From contig JAANDG010000527.1 of assembly GCA_036852015.1 (NCBI GenBank), positions 40,320-104,319 on the forward strand: a stretch of 64,000 nucleotides of DNA, given 5' to 3'. The notes below the pieces were generated by a model that was given only the letters and a program-made list of their open reading frames with translations, was not told the DNA's origin and made no database searches. The stretch comes from Pelodera strongyloides (Eukaryota; Nematoda; Chromadorea; Rhabditida; Rhabditidae). This document shows positions 10,901-22,053 of this stretch, in pieces. A program made the translations under genes and the position numbers. Position 1 is the stretch's first letter. Every line of letters begins with the position of its first letter.

Positions 10901-13900
10901 CACTTATGATTTAGAGTTTCTATATACCTTTAATACAACAATCGGTCGTTTAAGGGTTTAAGTTAAAATTAAGGAGTTTATTCGGATTCACCTTAATCCA
11001 AATAATCTAATTGTAAATTGTAGGATTTGCCCCGTGAAGAAAATGATCCTCAATTGTTCATGGAGACGTCGAGTGGAATGCTTGACCATGTCGGAGTTGG
11101 AGAGGATGGTGGCTCTGGATTCGAATATGTAGGTGGATTTGGTCCATCCCCCAACCTTACTCTACCCCTCCCCCCTCCCCATACACTTATAGCTTGTATA
11201 ATTTTGGTTGTGCGTATTACCCGAATGACAAGTGGTGCCACTCCAAGCTGCTCAATATCCAGGTTTTGAGATAGGATCTAGAGTGTGGGTCTATATTTCT
11301 AAGTGGCGTAAATAATAACTGGATGAGCTCCTTTTATAGAGATCTGCCTAAAACATGAAGAATGGTTACTGTATTTGTCCCGTGTGACTGTGTGACCTAA
11401 AAGCGTGCGTTTATATAGCTTTAAATCACTTGCATACACTGAGATATGTGTCTTAGCGGTGATTGCGCTACTAACAATAAGCTAAATGCGTGTATGTTTA
11501 TGTTTGTGCCCTATGCGGTATATCTACTACACCTATGTATTCTATTGTGCGAATTGGGGGTCCGTAGCGACTTAAACCTATTGTTTTTAGGAGCATGCAG
11601 TGGATTTTGATATGAACTATCAGGAGGAGCAGCAGGGACAGCGGGACCTTATGCCAGTGAATGGCCATCAAGACAATGGTTACGAGACAATGCCGTCGAG
11701 ACAATGGATTGAAAGAGAGGAGAGTCCCGAGTTTCAGGTAACTGGGTTTTTACATTGTTTTGAGTTTGAGTGTTTTTCTTAACGATGCTTTGAATAAAAA
11801 CTTAAAAACTAAATCAATGAGTTAATGGCCACGCGTCGGACAGCATTATACTACTAGGCAGGTAGAGTGCGTCGAACAAGGAGTTACAGTACTGCTTTAA
11901 TTCCAAGCGCACATCTGTTTATTATATGCGCAAAGAATATGTACATCAATAAGACTACAGTGCATTTAGTTTAGTGTACAAATTCAGCCTGGCGAAAAAG
12001 CAACAAAGCAACCCAAAGTAAAAAAAGAAGCATAGGTCAAATAATTGGGTTCTTTTTGGATTGGAAATGATTTATTGAACTAACAACTAAACTTCTTTTG
12101 CTTCCTTTTTCTTGGGGTGTTTTGGGGGTTTAGTGAGTGCTCAACCTTTCCTTTGCCAGCGTGATAGCGCTATGCGCTAACATAGTTTGAGTTTTAGTGG
12201 ATATGTTTGCAATGGAGTACTGCTGGTAAATGTGGTCATTATATTTATTTTAGAATCAAATATTTTATTTTAGAATCAGATGCAAACATTTACCTTTGAC
12301 GATCCAGAAGACAGAGGCGCAGATTTGTTAAGCCAAGTCGGAAACAGTGTGCAGATGGTTGAGGTATGTTTCTTATGTTATTCTTTTTGCCTAATTTTTG
12401 AGTAATTTAATTGGTCAGCAGAGTGTTTACCATTTTACAATTTTTCACGTTGGACGCTGACTACGCAGCCAAAGTTGTTCCTAGCTGCATCAACTGTAAT
12501 AAACTATATGATGCAACTTTGCTTTAGGAAGATGTTGGTCGTGGTGATGCTTTCGGAGGACAGGAATTGGGTGGATCGCAAGGCCTCGATGATGCCGAGA
12601 CTGAGACACTACAAAATTCCGATCACGCGCAGGTACCCCTGATATCTTTTTTTTTTTTGTCCCATTGTGTTATTTAAATACCGACATTTTGAAGTACACC
12701 GTGTAGGTGTACACCAGCATTCTAATGGAATGCAGCTTCTGCAGACTGTATTCCCAATCTTGTGTGTTTTAAGACGTGATTCAAATGTTTGTGCAAATTG
12801 CACGATGAGCACGATTAGCGTGTCCCTTCGCGATCCACTTTTCAACTGTAGAAAACGAACTCCCTGCCGGTTTTTGAAACATATCGAGTACTCCTCCATT
12901 CTTCGGCAGCTGATGCAAATGAACATAAATTAGAGTAAAAAAATGATCTAAATTCGAGTAACTTAGCGTAGCTACGTAAGGATTGAGCTGTATTGTCCAC
13001 GTTGTTTTTCAAAAGCTGTCCTGTGTTTCGCTTTATATATACGAACGTTCTGATGTATGAATGATGAATGGTAATAATTGATATTGTTTTGAGCAGGATG
13101 AAGATTTGGTAGAGATTGGAATACTCGAACGATTGTTAGACGAAGTTGCCAACGGAGAGAATAAAGAGCGAGTCGAGGTATCGTTTTAGTTTTTTTTTTA
13201 ATTTGTTTTCTCATTGTAAAATAATTGGTTAACAGAAACCGTATGTTGTATGTTGAATGCTAAATTCCGGCTACCTTTACCTACTTGTTCATATTGTTTG
13301 GTGTATCTGTGCATAAGAGCATAATCTTTACACTTACGCTCTGTTTTTTTTTTAGGAAGCCGTCGGTCACGTAGAGACGCAAGGAGCAGAGATAGCAGGA
13401 GCAGAGAGAGAGGCTGATGAGCAAGCAGAAGAACCAGTACGTTTGTTTCTTCCTTACAACTATATTTCTCATTGTTTTGGTTATGGTCCAGTGTCCAGTG
13501 TTAGGAATTAACATGAGAAGGCATTCATTCTCCTGTAGTATTATAACAAATAATTAAAGCTGACGCATTTTGTTGATTGGTCATTAATCTGTGTGGAGAT
13601 AAGGTTGTGCCAGGCGATACTATAATTTTAATAGATAATTTCAGCGAATACGTAAATTTACTATCTATCTATTTCTGGTTTCCAACTTACCTTTCTTCTA
13701 TTAGTGCAAAAAAAAACTTATCTTTTTGTTCATGTTCAGGCTGCGATTGAGAACAGGACCTGCTACGCCCCCCAAGTTAGTAGTATGGCTGTTGTCCATC
13801 CGTTTAATGCTCAGGTTGGTTTCTTTCTTGATTTTTTTTTAATTTACTATCTTTTATTTACTTCATTACAGGGTTTGTTTTGATATAGCTGTTGCTGTTG

Positions 13901-16890
13901 TCTCTCATCCAAATTCTCTAATTGTGCTGAATGCGAAATCCTGCTACTTTGCCTAATTGTTTCAAATTTAGATTTTTTTGTTCAGCTTGAGTATCTCATA
14001 TCTGTGCTGGCTCCGTTAAACATTACACTTCCACTTTGTTTTGTTTAGAATGTCGGTAGCGAGGTTGCTGAGGGAGGCGTATTCTCAGAAGAACAAGCTT
14101 TTGGAGCACGCCGATCAGAAGAGAGACGTGGACTGGAGCGAGAGACAGAGGGGGAGAGAGCCTCGGGGGTGGAATATGTGCCAGATGAAGAACCAGTGCG
14201 TTTGTTTCTCCCGTATCTCATTTCTCATTGTTTATCTGACAAGTAGTTTGAAAGAGTTTCCAGCCTAGAGTACAAACTACAAACTCAATCTGCACACCTA
14301 TAACCTGTTTCAACTTATGTTTCACCTACTTAACTTTCATTCGTTATTGAATGTTTATGGTATATAAATGTGTGTGTGTGTGCGCGTGTGTATGTGTGTG
14401 TGTGTGTGTGTCTGTGTGTGGCCAGCCGTAATGTATTATATAGTATGTTATATTCTAGATGGACTGTTCGAGCCCGGGGAACATTGACCGGTACCGTTCG
14501 TCACAGACGAGCGATTCATCGGGAGACGTAAGTAATAGTGCTATTAAAAGAGGTTCTCTCTTCTTTCTATGTTTTATCACTTCGCATTCCTTGTTCCTTT
14601 GTCCCTTTGTCTTCAACTACAGTCCGAGCCATAAGCCATGCGTCAGTGAGTCTGGAGGTGGTACGCGAAATTCTCTCAATTTCTGATTCGTTCTGCAAAA
14701 TTACGCGTACCACCGCGAAGTTTTGGCGGTCTAATATACTAATCGGGAGGCGATGGTTCAGTGATGCTTCCCCCTTAGAAATGGTTAGAAATGTTTACTA
14801 GACTCTTAGAAAGAGCGCAAGGCCAATTTTCTGTGCAGTATCCAATTTTCTGTGCATTATTCCGGTGGTGGATCGGCTCCTCGGTGAGCACTGAGTACAT
14901 CGGTGGGCTCCGAGGCTAGCTCATAGCCTAAGCCCGCTGACTAGCTCACCGGGGAACCACCACCGGAATTAGAATATTGCATAAATTTAGAGGGTTCATG
15001 GCTGAACCACCTCCGGAATTAGCATATAAGGTATGGGGAGCCCGGAGGTGGTGCGAGAAATTTCCAAGAAACGTGCACGAATAGAGAAAATTACGCGAAC
15101 CACCTCCGGACTCACCGGCGAGGTTTATGCCCTGACTAGCTACATGATACATGATCTAATATTCTTCGTTCAGGCTCCCACTTCCACTCTGGCCTCATTA
15201 GACCTATGGGGTTATCGGAGAGAGGAAGCCAAGTCCTCCTCGAGTTCGAGCGAAGTGGGTACTTTCTTTCTGTATTCATAAGGAAACCTAATTTCCTAAT
15301 GTAGTAGACTATTTTCCCTAATTCATGTCTTTACGCTAAATCTGAATTTGACAATTCATATATAGTGCATTTGTACACATAGCCATCACCATATTCTTTC
15401 GCTTGGTTTCTTGCTTGGATTTGGATTTTGACATACTTACGCTATACGCTTTGTTTTGTTTTAGGAGGATGAAGAGGCAAGACAACTTGATGCCATGAGA
15501 CGTGAGGATCAGATGCACCAACTGTTCCTCTCGGATGATTCAGAAGGAGGCGAAGAGCAAAATGTACCTTTTTTTTTCTTTTTTTTTTGTGCATAGTTTG
15601 GTATCGTTCCTAGTTGGTTTTAGTTTTTTTTCCGCGTATGTGATTGTTGCTTTACTTATTAAGGTAGAATGTGTCAGTTGTTTTCTAACAACTGTTGTAA
15701 CAACTAACAGTTGTAAGGGCGCATTCGAGTTGGGCAAAAAAAAACGAAATAATCAGTTCGAGTTCACTGTTGGCCAGTGTTAGCGCGCTGTGAAATAGCC
15801 CGCTCATATGAGAGACGCAGAGTCTTGAAAGTGTTTTTTTCCCTGAGTCCTCTTATTTGTTAACAATCTCTCACCCTATCAACTCGAACAGAATATTTCG
15901 CGAAATTTATGCATTTTGCCCAACTCGAATGCGCCCTAAGGTGCGCACTTATGATCCTTGAGGTGTACGTTTTTGTTAAAGTTTTATGACACTTAAAGGG
16001 TTATAACAGGAATTTGAAACGGTTTTTTTATCCCACGCCCCACGGCCCCACGCGTGATATGCAAATTATGAAATGATTTATGATTAGAATAGTGGATTTG
16101 GGGAGGGAGCCTTTTGGCACAAAACTATTAGAGGTAGTGAAGTTGTGTAGTGCGTGCGGACCGGGTGTGGAGTTTAGTTTTGGATCTTTCTTTGTACTGT
16201 ATGTAATTTTTGTTTTAGCAAGAGAGTGCCCCAGCTCGTGATGTAGATGAAGAAGGAGATGCAGATGCCAATACTTCCTCGACATCTACGGTGAATTCCT
16301 GGTTTGGATGGCTCTGTAAGTTCTTGTCTTGTCCTCTTGTGTTCCCCTGGTACACCCTTATGTGTACGTATTAGCTCTAGACAGGCACCTAGATGTACAT
16401 TACCTGTAGTAGTAGTAGTGTTAAGTTTACTTACAAGTTTTGGTGTATTATTACTTATGCTGGTATTCTCAGTATCTGTTCGGCATTGACGGTCGCGTTT
16501 TTGTTCCTAGAATGGAGACTGTATGTAGTTCGGTACTAAATAGTACGTATGTTTGTTTGTTTGTTTGTTGAGGTTGAACATCAGGTACCGCATTGGTAAC
16601 TCGCGTATGTTTGTTTGGTTTGGATGTTGAGATATCTGTTATCACACTATGTCTTGTTTTCAGTTGGCAGGAAGAAGTGAGTCTTGTCAAGTTCTGGTCC
16701 CGACATCACCGTTTCACCCCTGGCATCGTCAATTGTGGCACTGTGGCGTTGCGGAGACATCGTAAGGAGAGCAGGTTTCTTTTCTTTTACTCCCTCCCCC
16801 CTTTTTTATTTTTTTTGAGGTTTTTTCTTATTTTTTGGTTTATTTTCTTCTCCTTTGATTTGGTTCAGGTGTTCAGGTCTCAGCGTTTAA
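4973..16890 (+). CDS. Large multi-exon gene, acidic low-complexity protein, function unknown
   Basis: Twenty-seven exons join in phase to 888 codons plus TAA: 4973-5095, 5342-5476, 5804-5935, 6302-6430, 6775-6937, 7416-7508, 7882-7974, 8341-8433, 8775-8894, 9115-9159, 9614-9691, 9953-10045, 10404-10486, 11024-11128, 11591-11737, 12274-12363, 12528-12632, 13097-13177, 13356-13436, 13740-13814, 14049-14195, 14459-14527, 15174-15254, 15465-15563, 16219-16315, 16674-16761, 16869-16890. The 5' end is open; no initiator was found before 4973. Exons 1-4 (about 173 residues) look globular and helical. Exon 5 is Gly/Pro/His-rich. Exons 6-8 are one acidic 31-residue unit three times. Exon 12 has a run of Arg followed by Ser (nuclear-signal-like). 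The remainder is Glu/Asp/Gln-rich and probably disordered. I recognise no family. The last two exons are the least certain. Inference: a nuclear or scaffold-type protein. Confidence 0.75.
6775..6937 (+). CDS. Gly/Pro-rich exon of the large gene
   Basis: A 163-bp exon with 54 codons dominated by Gly, Pro, His and Arg in a degenerate G-P-G-H/R pattern. It enters in phase 0 and leaves in phase 1, so it is the switch from the ordered N-terminal block to the run of phase-1 exons. The splice sites are TTTCAG before 6775 and GT at 6938. Confidence 0.75.
6986..8640 (+). repeat. Exon-intron unit triplicated in tandem
   Basis: Three near-identical units begin at about 6986, 7750 and 8209; exon starts are 466 and 459 bp apart. 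Each holds a 93-bp exon (7416-7508, 7882-7974, 8341-8433) and nearly identical flanking intron. The exon is symmetric (phase 1-1), so copying keeps the frame and adds 31 acidic residues per copy. Unit 1 is longer only because a 285-bp foldback element sits in its intron. Introns are as similar as exons, so the duplication looks recent. Confidence 0.95.
7021..7305. mobile_element. Foldback MITE in the first triplicated intron
   Basis: Perfect 15-bp inverted termini GCCCGTATTCTCGCG and CGCGAGAATACGGGC enclose about 285 bp with internal CTACCAGTGGTAGG-type inverted repeats. It is flanked by TAATA on both sides. The site is empty in the two sister units, but the A/T repeat around it makes the duplicated target ambiguous (TA to TAATA). 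No ORF. Confidence 0.9.
9313..9501. mobile_element. Foldback element, CCGGCCGG family (copy 2), intronic
   Basis: TTAAAGCGAAATACCCGCCGG at the left and its inverse at the right, with TTAA at both ends. It shares the GGGGTCTAATTGGGGTC core with the copy at 24390. It lies in the intron between exons 9115-9159 and 9614-9691 and does not disturb splice sites. Confidence 0.85.
10487..11023 (+). other. Probable GC-AG intron of the large gene
   Basis: Exon 10404-10486 ends ...TTTGAG before GCATGC, and the next exon starts after TTGTAG at 11024. Phase 0 on both sides fits only this junction, and I see no GT donor in the right phase nearby. The two exons therefore look joined by a GC-AG intron, a rare but accepted class. 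Confidence 0.5.
13097..14195 (+). repeat. Diverged two-exon duplication inside the large gene
   Basis: Exon pairs 13097-13177 / 13356-13436 and 13740-13814 / 14049-14195 look like copies. The second exon of each ends in GAAGAACCAGT(A/G)CGTTTG across the donor, the donor-side introns stay alignable, and the introns preceding each second exon share a TGAATGCxAAATxCCxGCTAC stretch. All exons are phase 0-0 multiples of three. Confidence 0.7.
14367..14440. repeat. (TG)n microsatellite
   Basis: A TG dinucleotide run with a few substitutions in the intron between exons 14049-14195 and 14459-14527. Confidence 0.9.
14652..15110. repeat. Cluster of short GGAGGTGGT foldbacks in one intron
   Basis: Three small inverted repeats share a (C/T)GGAGGTGGT...ACCACCTCCGG terminus: about 14652-14716, 14859-14970 (ends ATTCCGGTGGTGG and CCACCACCGGAAT) and 15041-15110. 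A lone half-copy lies at about 15004. They are 65-112 bp long, sit within 460 bp, and lie in the intron before exon 15174-15254. Confidence 0.85.
15717..15936. mobile_element. MITE with TAA target duplication (PIF/Harbinger-like)
   Basis: Inverted termini of about 24 bp beginning GGGCGCATTCGAGTTGGGC and ending with the exact inverse, flanked by TAA on each side (15714-15716 and 15937-15939). A 3-bp TAA/TTA target duplication with G-rich termini is the PIF/Harbinger signature; the family assignment is inference. 220 bp, no ORF, intronic. Confidence 0.85.
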
Positions 16891-18360
16891 GGTCTAACAA
16901 GGTCGCAAGGTCTTTTGTATGTGTGTTGAGAGAGAGAGAGAGTTGAGGATTGTTGTTTCGTATTTCCAGAAATTTCTTATAGTTGGCGGCGTTTTTTTAT
17001 TTTATATGTAGCGGCGAATGGCGGGCAGGTTTATGTTGTTTTGGCAAGGTGGTTCTTGAGGTATTTTTCAAGAAACACTCAGTTACGCGCGTTTATCCTA
17101 TTCAGTACAGTATTTAATAAGGCTATGGTTTTTGACAGATTGGAAATTCGTTTCCTTTTCCACGTGTTGGAAATTTGTAGTCTGTCTCATTTTGTGGGGT
17201 TAACTGGACATCACTCATTATGAATTTTTTCTTTCGGTATTCCTGAAATAACATCTAATATCATAAAATGATATAAGATGTTATACCTCTTATACATGAT
17301 ATAAGATATTCTATATCTTGTATCATATATAACTTATTCTTGTGGGTTTTGTTTGCACATTATGGGCTAGAAGCTTTTTAAATTTTCAGAGAAAAAAATG
17401 TAAAATTTTTCTTCGGTTTTCTTTACTGTATACTGAAGATACAGTCTCGAAATCTGACCTCTGTAGTGTTATCTTTGGCAATTAGACTTTGGACATCAGC
17501 TCCGGCAGTCCCAAGTGTAATCGTCTGTTGATTTTACATTCCGAAAGCTCCGTGAAATTGGGGAATTTCGTTTGTGTATATCATTAGGTTGGTTTGAACA
17601 CCTACCTATTGATATATGCATGGTTTCTTCTGAATAATATTAAACTTGAACTTGTTTACTTCTCAGAGTTAGCAATACAAGTTTAAACTATAGTATAATT
17701 TAGTTTAAACTATACTATAGTTTAGACTTATCTTATGGTTTTGGTATTATTTTTAGCTGATGATTACGTTTGATACTCATCAATCGTAATCTTCAGTGTT
17801 TTTGCTTAGAGTTCTGTCGGACGGTTAAAGATTATTCTTAGAATCTTCTTTAATCGTCAGATATAAATTAATATTTAAATTGGCAAATGCTATATCGGTT
17901 AGACTATGGAGTGCTATTTGAGAGCCCCTAGTCTAATCGCTTTTTAATCTAGGAAAAAAGTGTAAATGCGGCTTCAAAATACTACTGTACTCGTTTTGTG
18001 TACTGTGGTATTGTGAAGTAGGTCTTTTTTTAAAAATTTGGGCTTTGTATTATATAATTAGACGTGGGTTCGTAGCATGCTACGGTCCAAAGCCTAATGA
18101 TCTTCTTTCTAATCAGGGTACTTCTTCAGTTGTTGTAAAATATTTTGTATGCGTATGCCATTCTGTAGGGAAACCTCCAGCGGCATACACATGCAAGGTG
18201 ATTTGGGTTTTACGTTCTTCTTTGTCACATATTTAGCAATATCTTGAGAATCTTTTCTTTGGTGAGGTGAACCTTACTTTTCCCGATTTACTTCTACGGT
18301 AACGTATTTATGCTTGGTCTCGGTGGTAAGGGTTTGATTATTACTACCGTACCGGCCAAG
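16891..18360. other. 3' flank of the large gene, no gene seen
   Basis: AT-rich. It holds a GA-repeat (16928-16941), an ATATAAGATGTTAT-type imperfect palindrome at about 17247-17340, and a TTTAAACTATAGTATAATTT-type palindrome at about 17680-17730. No exon supported. Confidence 0.5.
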
Positions 18361-18768
18361 AAATGTTACGTTGGAGGTTGTCTGGGAAAGTAAGGTATCG
18401 TCCTTGTTTATTTTTTTTGTGGCTTCGCGCCCTCTCTGTCTTATTTCCTCATTTTTTTGGTCTTGCAGATGTGCTACTCCAATGTTCCCTTTTGGAACTC
18501 TTTCGTTCATGGAGAATCTCTTTGTATTTTGAAGCGATATGGCACCCGTTTTGTGAGTGTATGCTGAATGTCTGAATTCCCCATGTATTGTGTGCAAATT
18601 GCATGATTTTTGCTCGATTCTGCTCTATATTTGCATATAAAACACGGGATTTCAGTTGTTCAATATACTAATATACTTCCACAATCATTATGGAATACAC
18701 TTTGATTTATGCAATTTATGTTTGCATATACACGCTGGTTAAGTAGGTTGCTTCCAATTGAGTTTCAG

Positions 18769-18870
18769 TTTTTGGCTTGAAGAGGTTAAGAATCATTTTT
18801 TGGAAGTATCCTACTTAAAAGAAGGGCGTTGTTCGGATCTCTACTACAAGTGCACGTTCTGCGACAAGGC
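18769..18870 (+). CDS. Exon with partial zinc-finger signature (BED/C2H2-like)
   Basis: TTTCAG precedes 18769 and a GTAAGT donor follows 18870. The only open frame has 33 codons with aromatic-rich spacing (Trp-x7-His-Phe) and ends in Tyr-Tyr-Lys-Cys-x2-Cys. This matches the first half of a BED finger, whose His pair would be in a later exon. A possible continuation at 19203 keeps the phase but shows no His pair. Upstream exons (18360-18470 region) could not be joined in phase. Confidence in an exon is moderate; in the domain, low. Confidence 0.45.
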
Positions 18871-19758
18871 GTAAGTTTGCATTATTGTTTTTTTTTAGAT
18901 ATTCAGTATTCTCTTATACTTGTTTTGTTATACTCTTTCCCTGTATATTGCACATAATGTAAATAGCACAGAGCCGGTTATGCTTGTACATAAGAATGTA
19001 TATAGTTTGTATATAGTTTGTATTCGTTTCCTGTTTGCGTACATTAAGCTTAAAATGTTTTGTTATTTCCACGTTTAAGTTTGGTGTTTGAGATTTGAAT
19101 TAACACGTGGTTAACAAAACTTTTTAAGCGAAGGGTGGGGGTAGGGTGCCTGGCAGGGACCATAAAGAAAACACAAAGAAACCTTTTAAGGCGGTATTTC
19201 AGGTGGTTTGTGAAGCGTAGGTTGGAAAATGGCACTCCGTGTAGTGCACAAATGTGAGCGTTTTATGATCCTATGATGTCCAACTTACTTTTCACAAAGC
19301 ACCTGTTATAATGTTTTAAGAGGGTTCTTTATGTTTTCTGGCGGTACATGTACATATCGTATTTCGAATGTAAATAGTTGTATATATTGTATTTATATAT
19401 ATTTTAAGCAAGAAGACACCGGGTGGTTATGTGCTTTTTTTCGCGCGATATCGCTTTTTTTGTTTAGGGCCGATGTAGTTTAGTATAGTAACCGTCAACC
19501 TCAGAATAATTAGATTAGAAATAGTGAAAAAGAGTGAAAAAATAATAAAAAAAAAAGTGAAAAAAAAAAAAATAGCAAAAAAAAGAAAAAAAAAGAAAAA
19601 GAAAAAAGGTCTCACCAAGAGAGGGCCCCGGATGAACACAAATCTGGAATTTCTCTCGCCCTCCTACAAACCCAGTGGCAGGAGGCGTCCCTTTAGGTAG
19701 GTTAGTGAGCTTAGGTTTTTTGACGCTCCTTAAGAGCGTCTAACCTTAGGGTTTTCAG

Positions 19759-20557
19759 GAAATTTTAGGTATGGACAGGAGCGAGATTGGATATTGGATG
19801 GAGGACCCACTGGATTTGTATGCTGCTAAGGAACCCACTTGTGAAGGTTCAAGGTACATTTATTTATTTATTTTGTGACTTGCGTAGCCTTGGTGAATTG
19901 AGTCTTTGAAGTTTTGATGTACCGGGATTGACCTTGTAATGTTGGTAATCCACTAAGGACTTATGCCTATTGTTAGTACGGTAGCCAGAAATTAGCATAT
20001 TAGCCGCAATTCGCCAGCCTCGTCAGCCAGGCTATGCTACTAGGCTAATAGCCAGAAATCAGTGTGGTACTTATCATTCTATATTTCAGGGTATGGATGG
20101 GAAGGGCGCTTCATGGCAGGGACGGGAGACGGGACAGGGATTCTGATCGTCAGCGTATTCTTGATTGGGATCTCGCTTGGAATGCCTCACTAAGGTATTT
20201 GATATTTTATTATGTTTTATTTTGGATACTCGGTATAGAGCTGGGGTATCAAAGGTGTACTCATACCTTATTGTTAGCATGTTCTATGCACAACGCCATT
20301 TCACTGTGTTGTAGCCGTTTTAGATCTATAAATTTCATGCATTTTCGGGTTTGTGCTTTTGCCTGTAAATCTAATCACTCGGTTTAAATAGTATATTTAT
20401 GTTATTTCCCATTAGAATTTGTTTTTCATTTTCAGTGTGTACGTTGGTTGATGTCGGGTGGCCCAGTGCGCCCTGTATTGTGGATGAGCAATCGTGGTCG
20501 TCGATTTTGGAAGTTGGAAGTAGTACCGTAGTACGGTTGGATAGTGGTGCTAGTCAG
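19759..20557 (+). CDS. Three phase-linked exons, product unknown
   Basis: Exons 19759-19853, 20090-20194 and 20416-20557 join in phase (2 nt carried across each intron) to about 114 codons. The first exon is acidic with an internal Met; the second is Arg/Asp-rich and ends in a Trp-rich segment; the third has two Cys and ends in Asp-Ser-Gly-Ala-Ser-Gln. Acceptors are TTTTCAG, TTTCAG and CATTAG; donors are GTACAT, GTATTT and GTTCTA. The last acceptor is weaker; a stronger TTCAG at 20431-20435 would give a stop in this phase. No family recognised, and the relation to the exons at 18769 and 22054 is uncertain. Confidence 0.5.
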
Positions 20558-21483
20558 GTTCTAGTCAGGTTTTATTTTCAAAATTTCTTTGGTTACTGTA
20601 GTTAACTTAGAGTAAACTTGGCTTCTTTGTAAGTTTTATTAGATTGCAGATTCTTAGTAGAATGCTTTCTTTTTTTTGAGTTCTTTATTCTAGTAGGTTT
20701 TGTTTTTGAAATCCCATTGGTTACTGTACTGTAGTTGGCTTAGTGTAGACTTAGCTACTTTCTAAGTTTTATTAAGTCATAATTTCTTAGTAGAATGCGT
20801 TTTTTTTTTTTGGATTCAGTATTTATAGTTGGAATTTGAAAACGCGAAATAATTTATTTGAATGTTTTTATTAGAACTTAGAATCCGCAGCTTCCTATGA
20901 TTATATTGTACAGCGACTTATGAGGGAGCTGTGTTTTCAAATATAAAATTTGTGCGTACTTTATATTACTTTGTAGTTTTTTGTGTGTTTGAGGTCTAGG
21001 CATTTATATGCGGGCTAGGCCTTTATTTGAGGTAGACAAGTTATTAGTGGATTATGAAGTGACGATGATGTGTGATGGCGAGGCGAGTTCCGGAGGAACG
21101 CACCAGCGTGCCAGAAGGAGACTGCTCGCTGGCGATGTTCTCTCTATCTGCTGATGACTGAGTTTGGTTAGTTTTCTTGCCTTTTGTGATTTGAGCCGTA
21201 GAGTGGTTTGTGCAGAGTTCATATACTGTAGTTCGAGTTGTTGAGTAGTTCTAGATTGTCACAGTGTTTAATTGTTAATTCCTCAATAACATTGTTTGTG
21301 TTGTAAAGTTGAGTTGAGTTTGATAGCGAGCGAGCGTAAAGCTGGATGTTATTGGGTTCATAAAAATGCTTCTGTAAACGTGTAAACGGTGTCCGTTGAT
21401 AAGATCCAAAAGATCCAAAATGTTTTGTATGATCAGATCAGTGTTTCTGGGAATTATTGTTTCATTAATTGATGAATTTGTAG

Positions 21484-21673
21484 GGGGTTTCTACTGCGTT
21501 GAGATGGTCTACAACTACGGTGTCGAGAAGTTGAAGTCGGAAGTTCTTCCTTGGAAAAGTGTCCAGATCGAGATACCCCTGTCGGACTTTTGCTCTTGGA
21601 ATTGCGTCGTCCGTGTTCTTGACTTGACTGATGTCTTCAGTGGAGAACGTCCGATTTGCAAGACACTGATTAT
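21484..21673 (+). CDS. Candidate exon, product unknown
   Basis: After a TTTGTAG acceptor, about 62 codons stay open with varied, protein-like composition (Val/Leu/Trp/Cys), ending near a TGTGAG junction. The 3' boundary and the phase link to neighbours are not resolved, so only a candidate exon is called. Confidence 0.4.
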
Positions 21674-22053
21674 GTGAGTCATTGTCAGGTTAGTCTGTTT
21701 TTGTATTCCCTGATGCGCAGTTTGACAATGTGTAATGTGTGTTCCTGGAAGTTTGCAAATCTCGCTTCTTATTTTGTATTTGTAAATTTTCTTAAGAAAA
21801 AAACTACGTGTAGGGGAACCGCCAAACGGGGAAGTCCGGTGTCGTGTAGTCCGTTTGTATTGAATATTGATCATTTTTTTCAGTTGCGCAGCTTTATCGT
21901 TTTATGAGTTTAAAGAATTCATTGTAATGATTGTAATTGTAATTTTGAAAATAGGAAAGGGTTTTCCCCTTGCGTACGCACGTCACACATACATGTGTCA
22001 CTGGTCACTGGGTATAAATGGGTTGGAGTTGTTTATTTATGTTCTTCAGTTAG

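Noticed and set aside
20431..20435. Strong TTCAG acceptor as start of the third exon in the 19.8-20.6 kb model
   Set aside because: It gives an early stop in the phase set by the previous exons; the weaker ATTAG at 20411-20415 keeps the frame open.
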